Source: an uncultured Dialister sp.
GTDB taxonomy: Bacteria > Bacillota > Negativicutes > Veillonellales > Dialisteraceae
Assembly (NCBI GenBank): GCA_900543165.1
Contig: UQQQ01000029.1
Span: 1-26,547, forward strand
Length of the DNA stretch: 26,547 nt
Reading direction: 5' to 3'
Numbering within the stretch: position 1 is the stretch's first letter; every line of letters begins with the position of its first letter. Of the stretch, positions 1 to 7,161 are shown in pieces. The notes under the pieces are model-generated. The model had not been told where the DNA came from. It made no database searches and worked only from the letters and a program-made list of their open reading frames with translations. The translations under genes and the position numbers were made by a program.

Positions 1-6
1 GGTGGT

Positions 7-33
7 GCGGCGCATAAAAATCAGAAGCGCCGC
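7..33. repeat. GC-armed hairpin repeat, copy 1
   Basis: A 7-bp perfect inverted repeat (arms GCGGCGC and GCGCCGC) encloses a 13-nt A-rich loop reading ATAAAAATCAGAA. The same element occurs at 10454-10480 in the opposite orientation and at 13149-13175. The conserved loop shows these copies are related and are not chance palindromes. It has no T-run, so it is unlikely to be an ordinary intrinsic terminator. Confidence 0.75.
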
Positions 34-60
34 AGACTATAGATAGGCGCAATGCTCGCC

Positions 61-102
61 AGTCACCAGTCACCAGTCACCAGCCACTAGTCACCAGTCA
101 CT
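61..102. repeat. Heptanucleotide tandem array, AGTCACC type
   Basis: Six consecutive 7-bp units fill this stretch exactly: AGTCACC three times, then AGCCACT, AGTCACC and AGTCACT. The stop codon of the minus-strand regulator (98-100) lies inside the last unit. It belongs to the family of degenerate heptad arrays seen after several other genes here. Confidence 0.85.
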
Positions 103-1432
103 TTTTCCTCTTTTTCGTCTCGAAGAGGAGCTCGATGATGCGGCTGGGGCGCCCGCTTTTACCCGTGAAGGAGCGGCTGACGTCCTGGGCGAGGTGGTGG
201 TCAATGAGTTTGGCGAGGATGCGGTTCACCGTGCGCGGGGTGACGCCCAGAAAGTCGGCCAACTCGGATGAGGTGAAGCGCTGCTTCCCAAGGTTCCGGC
301 AGGCATGGTAAAGGAGCGTGATGATACGCAGACTCACGCCGGATTTCCGGGACAGGTACAGGAACTGCTCATCGATGGGGCGATCGCCCGCGATCTGTGC
401 ATCAAGGCTGCTTTTGGACATGGGGACGGGGGTCGTGAGATTCTGACTGATGAGATAGGCCTGATTGCCGCCTGCACGGCTCGCATGGCGCATGGCGATC
501 TCCGCTTTGTAGCGGGCATCATCTGCCATGGCACTGTAGCCGATGCCGACCGAAATGGTGAATGCGGTGGAGGAGGAGATGGTCTCCAGCAGCGGGAAGT
601 GCTGGTACTCATTGGTTGCCGCTTCGAGCAGGCGACTGGAGAGGAAAAGCACATAGTCGTAGGGCGGCCGCTCGATGCAGGCAGCGTGAAGGGCGTGGGC
701 GAAGCACTGGATCTCGTGAGTGATGCGTGCCTGTTCCATGGAGAGCTGGAATTCATTCTGCGCGGAGATGGTCTCCTGCGGCAGGTCGATGTGGATCGCC
801 ATGGCGGCCATCTGGCTCTCTTCCCTGCTGTTCATCTCATGCGTAAGGATGCTGCGCTGCAGACCATTTCGAATGTCATCGTAGGAGGGCTGAAGAATGT
901 AGACAGGGACTCCCCGCTCTTTCAATATATCGCGCACCTTGTAGAAGATGGTGATGCAGAAGGCGACCTTCTTCTCGCGGTAGAGCTTTTCCATTTTATT
1001 GGCATCCTTGATGAGAAGCCCTTCATTGTAGGGAAAAAAGGGGATGACCTCGACATGCGTATCCTCTGCCGCATAGCCGATCTCATGAAAGGCGAGCTGG
1101 AAATAGTCCACGTGATCCATGTCGGTCGCGACTTTCATCGGATAGCCGGCGACTTCGGCGCGGAAGAGAAGGCGAAGCAGCGCAGAGGTGGAGCGGGGGA
1201 TAGTGACCCATTCCGTATTGTGAGGGATGGCTTTCTCCGCATAGTGGCGGGCCGTATTTCCAAGGAAGAGGAAAGTATCTACCTGACTCTGCCTCCCTGC
1301 GATGAGCTCCGGGATATCGACGATGGAATGATAGGGGAAGGGGACAGGGGCAATGTCAGAGAATTCCTTCGAAATGAAGGAAAGAATGTCAGGCATGATT
1401 TCGGAGGGGACGACGATGCCAATGCGCAGCAT
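98..1432 (-). CDS. Sensor / GGDEF-like / winged-helix transcription regulator
   Basis: I chose the start at 1432 (444 aa) because AGGAG lies 8 nt upstream of that ATG on the minus strand; an in-frame ATG at 1501 has no ribosome site. Residues 1-190 form an alpha/beta region that may bind a ligand. Residues about 225-328 end with SVGIGYS, then AxxAMxxAxxxGGNQAYL, which strongly recalls the second half of a GGDEF or nucleotidyl-cyclase domain, but no GGDEF signature is present, so it is probably catalytically dead. Residues 386-414 form a helix-turn-helix (FTSSELADFLGVTPRTVNRI) followed by a basic wing with GKSGRPSR. It is divergent from the MFS transporter gene across a 243-bp gap, the usual layout for a local regulator, so it may control the N-acylamino acid cluster. 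I do not recognise a named family. The regulator call is solid; ligand and targets are inferred. Confidence 0.75.
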   Translation of the reverse strand: MLRIGIVVPSEIMPDILSFISKEFSDIAPVPFPYHSIVDIPELIAGRQSQVDTFLFLGNTARHYAEKAIPHNTEWVTIPRSTSALLRLLFRAEVAGYPMKVATDMDHVDYFQLAFHEIGYAAEDTHVEVIPFFPYNEGLLIKDANKMEKLYREKKVAFCITIFYKVRDILKERGVPVYILQPSYDDIRNGLQRSILTHEMNSREESQMAAMAIHIDLPQETISAQNEFQLSMEQARITHEIQCFAHALHAACIERPPYDYVLFLSSRLLEAATNEYQHFPLLETISSSTAFTISVGIGYSAMADDARYKAEIAMRHASRAGGNQAYLISQNLTTPVPMSKSSLDAQIAGDRPIDEQFLYLSRKSGVSLRIITLLYHACRNLGKQRFTSSELADFLGVTPRTVNRILAKLIDHHLAQDVSRSFTGKSGRPSRIIELLFETKKRKK

Positions 1433-1675
1433 GGGGGACTCCTTTCTGTGTAATGAGGCGTGAAGCGTGTGGTTTATTAAAAATCGCTGAATTACGGTCA
1501 TGATAAGGGTCTATTAAGGACACTTGTATTTCCTTATGATAAGCGTAAGCCAAGTAAAAGTAAATAGCGGATCTGTGAGAGTTCCGCGAGGCGAGGGAGT
1601 CTCTATGAATGAACGGATAATGCCGTCTTTTCATGGAGCTTTTTTATTACCCAAGAGGGTAGGGGGAGGTTTTCT

Positions 1676-2902
1676 ATGGGCTTTTTGAAAAAGCTGCAAA
1701 GCGAAAACAGGTATGTGGTATTTTTCTTTCTGTATATAGGATTCTGTATATCCTATATCGATCGCAGTGCGATCGGGCTTGCACTGCCGGCTGTTTCTAA
1801 GGATTTCAATCTGGCACCGACGGAAATGGGTGTCGTCATTTCGGCCTTCTTCATCGGCTACTCGATCATGCAGATCCCGGGGGGCTGGCTGTCAGACCAT
1901 TTCGGATCGAAGACGGTCATCCTTGTCGCGCTGACGCTGTGGTCCATCTTCACCTTCACGACAGGGCATGCATCGACTCTGGCGGGCCTGCTTTTCCTTC
2001 GGTTCGTCTTCGGTCTTTGCGAAGGACCGTATGCCGGATCCTGCTACCGTGCGATCGCCGAATACTTCCCGCGTGAGCTACGTCCTGCATTTACCACGGG
2101 GATCCTTTCTTCGAACTATATCGGCTCTGCAATGGCACCGGTCGTCATCGTGCCGCTGATTCTCTGGTTCGGATGGAGAGGTATGTTCCAGATCCTTGGT
2201 ATCGTCGGTCTTGTCTATGTATTCTTCTATGCGCTCTTTGTCAAGCAGACCAAGCCGCAGGAAGAAACCGAAGAGGATAAGAGCAAGAAGAATAAATACT
2301 TCCTGCACCTCCTGAAGTTCTCCCTGATCTGGAAACTCATCCTTTGCGCATTCTGTATTTCCTGCATCAATAAAGGCCTCGATGCCTGGATGCCGACCTA
2401 CCTCATCGCAGAACGCGGCATCAATCTGAAAGCAGTCGGCTATCTCACACCGATCCCCTTCATTGCTTCCTTCCTGTCCACTGCCATCTGCGGCTGGGTC
2501 ATGAACAAGTACTTTGATAAGAAGGAAAACTGGGTGATCGTCATCTGTGCTGCGATGACGGCGATCTTCCTGTACTTCATGTACAATGCAGAAACGATCA
2601 TGTGGGTCGTCATCTTCCAGTGTGGTGTGTACTTCTTCAAAGCCTGCATTATGGGGACGGCTGTCGCTATCGTCCTCAAGATCGTCACCGGCTCCATTGC
2701 CGGCTGTACTTCGACACTGATCAACATGGGCGGTCAGGTAGCCGGCTTCATCTCGCCGATCATCATGGGCTACTTGGTCTATACCTTCAATGGCTCCTTC
2801 AATGCCGTATTCTACTACCTGATGGGGGTCGCTACACTCTGTGCCATCAGCGCGCTTCTCATCCCGACCAGAAAAGAAGACATGCTGGATCTGGAGAAGT
2901 AG
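1676..2902 (+). CDS. MFS transporter, anion:cation symporter (ACS) type
   Basis: A 408-aa inner-membrane protein with about 12 hydrophobic segments. Near the N-terminus it has CISYIDRSAIGLALPAVSKDF and then PGGWLSDHFGSK, the loop 2-3 signature of the major facilitator superfamily, in the form typical of the anion:cation symporter branch (hexuronate, galactonate and similar organic anions). A charged central loop (about residues 195-210, rich in K and E) separates the two six-helix halves. The ATG is preceded by AGGGGGAGG. It is the first plus-strand gene after the divergent regulator and is followed by the racemase and M20 hydrolases, so an N-acyl amino acid or related carboxylate is a reasonable substrate. 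That substrate is inferred from context; the family cannot be resolved to a substrate by motif alone. Confidence 0.88.
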   Translation: MGFLKKLQSENRYVVFFFLYIGFCISYIDRSAIGLALPAVSKDFNLAPTEMGVVISAFFIGYSIMQIPGGWLSDHFGSKTVILVALTLWSIFTFTTGHASTLAGLLFLRFVFGLCEGPYAGSCYRAIAEYFPRELRPAFTTGILSSNYIGSAMAPVVIVPLILWFGWRGMFQILGIVGLVYVFFYALFVKQTKPQEETEEDKSKKNKYFLHLLKFSLIWKLILCAFCISCINKGLDAWMPTYLIAERGINLKAVGYLTPIPFIASFLSTAICGWVMNKYFDKKENWVIVICAAMTAIFLYFMYNAETIMWVVIFQCGVYFFKACIMGTAVAIVLKIVTGSIAGCTSTLINMGGQVAGFISPIIMGYLVYTFNGSFNAVFYYLMGVATLCAISALLIPTRKEDMLDLEK

Positions 2903-2934
2903 GGACTGGAGACTAGGAGACACCAGACTCTCTT

Positions 2935-3090
2935 GTATCGTCATTGAAAGCGTTGCCGAGAAATCTTTGTCATTCGCGCTCAAGCGGACTATGTCAGGAA
3001 ATCTAAAACGGGAAACCTGCTGTCCGCTGGGCTGTGGGCATCGTTCTTTTTGTACTGCGCGGTGCTTATGAGGCGATACTCGAAGGTAGC
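2935..3090. repeat. Dispersed intergenic repeat related to 10185-10285
   Basis: The 298-bp gap between the MFS and racemase genes has no convincing gene. It shares segments with the gap near 10.2 kb: GTATCGTCAT followed by a GCCGAG...ATCTTT block, and later AAACGGGAAACCTGCT in both places (about 3007 and 10263). The copies are diverged and partial. Confidence 0.5.
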
Positions 3091-3094
3091 ATTT

Positions 3095-3147
3095 AGTCAC
3101 AAGTCACTTGAGGCTCCTAATCCCTAGCCGCTAATCCCTAATCCCTG
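3095..3147. repeat. Heptanucleotide array, AGTCACx then CCTAATC type
   Basis: Seven-base units in register: AGTCACA, AGTCACT, TGAGGCT, CCTAATC, CCTAGCC, GCTAATC, CCTAATC. The switch from AGTCACx units to CCTAATC/CCTAGCC units recurs at 13848-13882, so composite arrays seem to be copied or extended as a unit. Confidence 0.75.
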
Positions 3148-3200
3148 CTTTCAAATTTAAACACTGTTATTCCTTTACGAGTGAAGATACAAAGGAGAAT

Positions 3201-4319
3201 ATGATGAAAATTACAAAAGCTATCGTAAGACGTATGAGCCTGGACTTCAAGGTGGGCTTCCGCACCAGCTTCGGCCTTTCTACGACGAAAGATTTTTCCA
3301 TCGTAGAGCTGCATGACAGTGATGGAAATGTGGGCTATGGTGCCTGCTCTGCCTTCATGCGTCCGTGGTACAACGAAGAAACTACCATGGGTGCGCTCTT
3401 CGTGATCAAAGAATACCTGATCCCATCCCTCTTCGATGCGGGAGACTTCAAGGATCCGGAATGGTTCTTCGATCACACCAGCTGGATCCGCAGAAACCGT
3501 ATGGCTCGTGCGTCCGTCGACTGCGCGCTGTGGGAACTTTACTCCAAAGAGCTTGGCATTCCGGAATACAAAGCACTGGGCGGTGTCAAAGATGAGATCG
3601 AAGCGGGCGTATCGCTTGGCATCGAAGATACGCCTGACAAGCTGCTTCACACCATCGAGAAATACATGGCACAGGGCTATCGCCGTGTGAAGTGCAAGAT
3701 CAAACCGGGCTATGATATCAATTATCTCCGTGCCGTCCGCAAGGAATATGGCGACATCATGCTGATGGTCGATGCGAACTCGGCCTATACCTTGGATGAC
3801 ATCGATCTCTTCAAGGAAATGGATGAACTGGGGCTTCTCATGATTGAGCAGCCGCTTGCATCGGATGACATTGTCGATCACCGCCATCTGCAGCAGGCGA
3901 TCCAGACACCGGTCTGCCTCGATGAAAGTATCGACAGCGTCGATGATGCCAGACGCGCTATCGAGCTTGGCAGCTGCAAGATCATCAATATCAAAGTCGC
4001 ACGCGTCGGTGGCTTGACCGAAGCGCGCCGCATCCAGCAATTTGCCGGTGAACGCGGTGTATTCTCCTGGTGCGGCGGTATGGTGGATGATGGTGTCGCA
4101 AGAGGTCACAACATGGCGGTCGCGACTCTTCCGTACTACAAATATCCGAATGATATCCCGGGAAGCGATCGCTACTATGCCGATGACATCGTGACACCAT
4201 CCACTTATATCGATTCTCACGCGAAGATCCAGCTGCTGGATCTTCCGGGGACTGGTTTTGAACTGAATCAGGACGTCGTCGAACGACATACCCTTGAAAA
4301 GTGGGAATTTGGGAAATAA
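3201..4319 (+). CDS. Enolase-superfamily N-acylamino acid racemase / OSBS-type protein
   Basis: The 372-aa length fits the MLE-subgroup NSAR/OSBS family. All catalytic positions are visible: K164-x-K166 on the second and D191, E216, D241 (metal ligands) on later barrel strands, and K265 as the opposing base. These spacings match Amycolatopsis N-acylamino acid racemase within two residues. The C-terminal block GHNMAVATLPYYKYPNDI and SDRYYADDI is also characteristic of this subgroup. The family can do o-succinylbenzoate synthesis (menaquinone) or racemise N-succinyl/N-acyl amino acids. No other men gene is present, while M20 deacylases follow directly, so racemase is the better reading. Two adjacent ATGs exist; the second (3204) is better spaced from AAAGGAG at 3191-3197, so the true start may be 3204. 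Reaction assignment is inferred from context. Confidence 0.85.
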   Translation: MMKITKAIVRRMSLDFKVGFRTSFGLSTTKDFSIVELHDSDGNVGYGACSAFMRPWYNEETTMGALFVIKEYLIPSLFDAGDFKDPEWFFDHTSWIRRNRMARASVDCALWELYSKELGIPEYKALGGVKDEIEAGVSLGIEDTPDKLLHTIEKYMAQGYRRVKCKIKPGYDINYLRAVRKEYGDIMLMVDANSAYTLDDIDLFKEMDELGLLMIEQPLASDDIVDHRHLQQAIQTPVCLDESIDSVDDARRAIELGSCKIINIKVARVGGLTEARRIQQFAGERGVFSWCGGMVDDGVARGHNMAVATLPYYKYPNDIPGSDRYYADDIVTPSTYIDSHAKIQLLDLPGTGFELNQDVVERHTLEKWEFGK

Positions 4320-4320
4320 A

Positions 4321-4400
4321 AGTGACTAGTGACTAGTGGCTAGGGACTAGAAGACTGTTAGATATTAGATATCTGATATCTGAGGTCTAAGGTCTAACAT
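4321..4400. repeat. Heptanucleotide array, AGTGACT / TTAGATA types
   Basis: Starts one base after the racemase stop codon. Units AGTGACT, AGTGACT, AGTGGCT, AGGGACT are in strict 7-bp register, then the array drifts into TTAGATA, TCTGATA, TCTGAGG and TCTAAGG-like units. This gives a region rich in small palindromes such as AGATATCT. Confidence 0.75.
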
Positions 4401-4495
4401 CCCAAGCAGGCATCTCCTCCTATATATTTGAGGCGATGCTGCCACCTTCATTTCTCATTTCGCATTTCTCATTCAAGAGAGGCTTTCAAATGGCA

Positions 4496-4517
4496 CCAAG
4501 GGCAGCGCGCCCCTTGG
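4496..4517. other. Hairpin before the first M20 gene
   Basis: CCAAGGG and CCCTTGG form a 7-bp stem around an 8-nt GC-rich loop. There is no following T-run, so termination is doubtful. A related but less perfect sequence (CCCTTGG...CCAAAGGG) lies near 10091-10117, which suggests a dispersed element. Nothing else of note is visible between 4401 and 4561 apart from the M20 ribosome site. Confidence 0.4.
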
Positions 4518-4561
4518 GCTAACCAAAAACCTCAAACTTATACACAAAGGAAGTCAAACCT

Positions 4562-5716
4562 ATGGATACAAAAGAAAAAGCATTTGTATGGGTGGATGCC
4601 CACCGGGATGAGATGGTCGATCTGTGGAGAGAGATGGTCTCCATCGACTCCGGCATCGGCGTGAAAGAAGGAGGCATGGAGATCGGAAATCTCTGTGCAT
4701 CGCGTCTGGAAAAGATGGGGTTTTCCATTCGCCGGTATTCATTTGAAAAATGTGGGGACACCATCATTGGTGAAAGGGGAGACCTCTCGAAGCCGTATGT
4801 CATTCTGATGGGGCACATGGATACCGTTTTCTACAAAGGAGAAGTAGAGAAGCGTCCATTCACGATCAAAGACGGCAAGGCCTATGGACCGGGCGTCCTT
4901 GACATGAAGGGCGGGGATACCATTGCGATCTCCTCGCTGGAGGCGCTGTATGATGCAGGCTACGATTTCCCGTGCAAAGTCATCCTGGTAGCCGATGAAG
5001 AACCAGCGCACTGTTTCTCGAACAATCCGGAAGTGATCAAGAAGGAAGCCAAAGGCGCCAAGTGTGCTTTCAACTTTGAGACTGGCTTCGTCGATCATGA
5101 CATCACGGTACAGAGAAGAGGCTGCTGGCGATTCATCATCGAAACCTTTGGCCGTGGCTGTCACGTAGGGAATGACCCGCAGAATGGCAGAAGTGCGATC
5201 CTGGAAATGTCACACAAGATCATCGAGATCGAAGCCCTGTCGGACCTGTCCAAGGGCTATAATGTCAATGTCGGCACCATCACCGGCGGCACGGTCGCCA
5301 ATGCAGCACCGGCGTACTGCAAAGTGGAGTGCGACTTCCGCTATGTGAGCCATGATGACCTGCCGAAGCTGAAGAAAATGGTTTACGCCATCGTAGAAAA
5401 GAATTTTGTGCCGGATGTGACGACGAAGATCACCGATACCTTCGGCTTCGATGAAATGGAACGCACAGAAGCCACCATGCAGCTTCTGGAAGTCGCTAAA
5501 GAGGCGGCGAAAGAAAGCGGGCTTCCGGTCCCGGGACCAAAGCTCTGCGGCGGCGGCTCTGATGCGGCGTATACCGTACAGGCCGGTGTAGCGACACTCT
5601 GCTCCATCGGCGTCGAAGGCGCACGTAACCATACCGTCGAAGAATGGGCGGATGTCGAGAGTCTTTTCACACGTACCAAGCTGATGATCGCCATCCTTTT
5701 GAAGGTGACAAAGTAA
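4562..5716 (+). CDS. M20 family metallohydrolase, carboxypeptidase G2-like (paralogue 1)
   Basis: A 384-aa cytoplasmic di-zinc hydrolase without a signal peptide. Motifs in order: GHMDTV (H85, D87), GPGVLDMKGG (bridging D114), ADEE (catalytic base E146, metal ligand E147), NFETG (E173), a dimerisation-domain RGCHVGNDPQNGRSA with H201, GGGSDA, and the last metal ligand H357 in NHTVEEWADVES. This is the glutamate-carboxypeptidase (CPG2) type of M20, which removes an amino acid from an N-acyl or N-aryl group. Spacing after the racemase gene and same strand suggest co-expression. Here CHVGN replaces the usual AHAGN, which might alter the substrate pocket. Exact substrate unknown; N-acyl-L-amino acid is the best guess from the neighbouring racemase. 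Confidence 0.88.
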   Translation: MDTKEKAFVWVDAHRDEMVDLWREMVSIDSGIGVKEGGMEIGNLCASRLEKMGFSIRRYSFEKCGDTIIGERGDLSKPYVILMGHMDTVFYKGEVEKRPFTIKDGKAYGPGVLDMKGGDTIAISSLEALYDAGYDFPCKVILVADEEPAHCFSNNPEVIKKEAKGAKCAFNFETGFVDHDITVQRRGCWRFIIETFGRGCHVGNDPQNGRSAILEMSHKIIEIEALSDLSKGYNVNVGTITGGTVANAAPAYCKVECDFRYVSHDDLPKLKKMVYAIVEKNFVPDVTTKITDTFGFDEMERTEATMQLLEVAKEAAKESGLPVPGPKLCGGGSDAAYTVQAGVATLCSIGVEGARNHTVEEWADVESLFTRTKLMIAILLKVTK

Positions 5717-5720
5717 GATA

Positions 5721-5885
5721 TAGGGAAACGCTGATTAAATAGCAGAGCCGGATTTCATATGGATTTTTATACATAGCTTCGTCATCATCTTCCTTACATA
5801 GCTCGCTATTCGCGTCAGATGATTCCTTGCTCTGTATAAAAATCCAAGAATGAAATCTGACAACGATTTAATCAGTGTTTCCCTA
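5721..5885. mobile_element. MITE-like 165-bp inverted-repeat element
   Basis: Begins with TAGGGAAACGCTGATTAAAT and ends with the inverse of TAGGGAAACACTGATTAAAT. The arms stay alignable for roughly 60 bp or more (GATTTCAT..TGGATTTTTATACA occurs in both), so almost the whole element can fold on itself. It encodes no protein. A TA dinucleotide sits at each edge, which could be part of the palindrome or a target duplication. This is the form expected of a miniature inverted-repeat transposable element mobilised in trans. It inserted only 4 bp past the M20 stop codon. No parent transposase is visible in the window. Confidence 0.7.
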
Positions 5886-5895
5886 GAAGAATAAA

Positions 5896-5946
5896 AACAA
5901 AAATTCTAAAGGCTTCTATAGGGGAGAAGTCTTTAGAATTTTTGTT
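5896..5946. terminator. Strong intrinsic terminator between M20 paralogues 1 and 2
   Basis: A 22-bp stem with one mismatch (arms 5896-5917 and 5925-5946) and a 7-nt loop. The arm ends are A-rich on the left and T-rich on the right, so it can end transcription in both directions. It implies that paralogue 2 has its own promoter or depends on readthrough. Confidence 0.75.
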
Positions 5947-5982
5947 ATTGGTAAGAAAAATCATCATATCGGAGGAAACAAG

Positions 5983-7134
5983 ATGCATTCTATGGATGAA
6001 TTATTCACCAAGGTGGATGAAAATAAAAAAGCCATGCTCGAGACATGGCGCATGCTGGTCGATCGTGACTGCGGCTCTGCTAATAAGGCAGGAGTCGATG
6101 CAGTAGGGAAGGATATTCAGCATTTCCTTGAAGCACTTGGCTTTGCCGTGCGTTTTCATACCTACGAGAAGGCGGGAAATATGCTTATCGCAGAGTACGG
6201 CGATATGAGTAAGCCCTTCGTCATACTGACCGGCCATATGGATACCGTCTTTGCGGATGGGACAGCGGCGGCTCGTCCTTTTACCATCAAAGACGGCAAG
6301 GTCACCGGTCCGGGTGTCCTAGATATGAAGGGCGGCGTCACCATTCTTCTCTATGCTGTGAAATTCCTGCTCGAAAGCGGCTATGACCGCTATCCGATCA
6401 AGATCATTCTGGCGGGTGATGAAGAAGTGGGGCATCAAAAATCGGAGGGCGCATCGGACTACAAGCAGGAAGCGCAGGGGGCGCTCATGGCTTTCAATCT
6501 GGAAACATCTTTCCCGTATGGAAGCATCGTTATAGAGAGAAAAGGCTGCGCGCAGTACCTTTTCGAAGTGACGGGTGTCGGCGCACATGCAGGAAACAAC
6601 CCGCAGGATGGCAGAAGCGCGGTCGAGGAGCTCGCCCATAAGATCCTAGATATCCAGAAGGAGACGGATTACGAGGAAGGGACGACGGTCAATGCCGGCG
6701 TCATCGGCGGCGGTACAGTGGTCAATGCCGTACCGGAGCATGCATGGTGCAAGGTCGATGTGCGTTTTTCCAAAAGCGAGGGTATCGAGCGCATTGATCG
6801 GGATTTCAAGGACATCGCTGCCCGTCAGTATGTCAATGACACGACGACAACCGTGAAGCCGCTTATCGTATTCCCTGCCATGGAAAGACTTCCAGCATCG
6901 GAAGCACTCTTTGCCAGAGCAGAAGCCATTGCAGAGACATATCATTTTCCTAAAATGAAAGCTATCGCTGTCGGTGGCGGCAGTGACTCGGCAAATCTCA
7001 CCGCTGTCGGCATCCCGACACTCTGCGCGCTGGGCGTCAAGGGTGAATTCAACCACACCGAGCGTGAATGGGCGGACGAAGCGTCTCTCTATGAACGCAC
7101 CAAACTCCTGATGGCATTCTTATGTGAGCTGTAA
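5983..7134 (+). CDS. M20 family metallohydrolase, carboxypeptidase G2-like (paralogue 2)
   Basis: A 383-aa paralogue of the upstream gene with the same order of sites: GHMDTV (H85, D87), GPGVLDMKGG (D114), AGDEE (catalytic E147, ligand E148), NLETS (E174), canonical GAHAGNNPQDGRSA, GGGSDS, and FNHTEREWADEAS near the C-terminus. GGAGG lies 8-10 nt before the ATG. A terminator sits just upstream, so it may be transcribed separately from paralogue 1. Sequence identity to paralogue 1 is clearly high in motifs but only moderate elsewhere, so this is an older duplication with room for different substrate preference. Cytoplasmic; substrate unknown but likely an N-acyl amino acid or dipeptide-like compound. 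Confidence 0.87.
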   Translation: MHSMDELFTKVDENKKAMLETWRMLVDRDCGSANKAGVDAVGKDIQHFLEALGFAVRFHTYEKAGNMLIAEYGDMSKPFVILTGHMDTVFADGTAAARPFTIKDGKVTGPGVLDMKGGVTILLYAVKFLLESGYDRYPIKIILAGDEEVGHQKSEGASDYKQEAQGALMAFNLETSFPYGSIVIERKGCAQYLFEVTGVGAHAGNNPQDGRSAVEELAHKILDIQKETDYEEGTTVNAGVIGGGTVVNAVPEHAWCKVDVRFSKSEGIERIDRDFKDIAARQYVNDTTTTVKPLIVFPAMERLPASEALFARAEAIAETYHFPKMKAIAVGGGSDSANLTAVGIPTLCALGVKGEFNHTEREWADEASLYERTKLLMAFLCEL

Positions 7135-7140
7135 AAGGTT

Positions 7141-7154
7141 GGTGACTAGTGACT
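7141..7154. repeat. Short heptanucleotide array between convergent genes
   Basis: GGTGACT followed by AGTGACT, 6 bp after the stop codon of M20 paralogue 2 and just before the 3-prime end of the convergent sensor gene. A minimal copy of the AGTGACT array family. Confidence 0.55.
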
Positions 7155-7161
7155 GGAACTC

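Noticed and set aside
61..102. Heptad arrays as CRISPR
   Set aside because: Repeat unit is only 7 bp, with no unique spacers and no cas genes anywhere in the window.
305..1453. Long plus-strand open frame (382 codons) opposite the regulator
   Set aside because: It is the antisense of the regulator gene. Its product is low-complexity, full of G, D and R with no domain, while the minus frame has a good ribosome site, a GGDEF-like segment and an HTH.
2078..3100. Minus-strand frame of 340 codons across the MFS gene
   Set aside because: Charged, motif-free translation overlapping a clear transporter; no ribosome site. Shadow frame.
3138..4289. Minus-strand frame of 383 codons across the racemase gene
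   Set aside because: Opposite strand of a gene with full enolase-superfamily catalytic residues; the minus translation has no recognisable domain.
5721..5885. MITE-like element as an RNA gene or a simple terminator
   Set aside because: The TA-flanked terminal repeats and arm length fit a transposable element better, and a separate classic terminator lies directly downstream.
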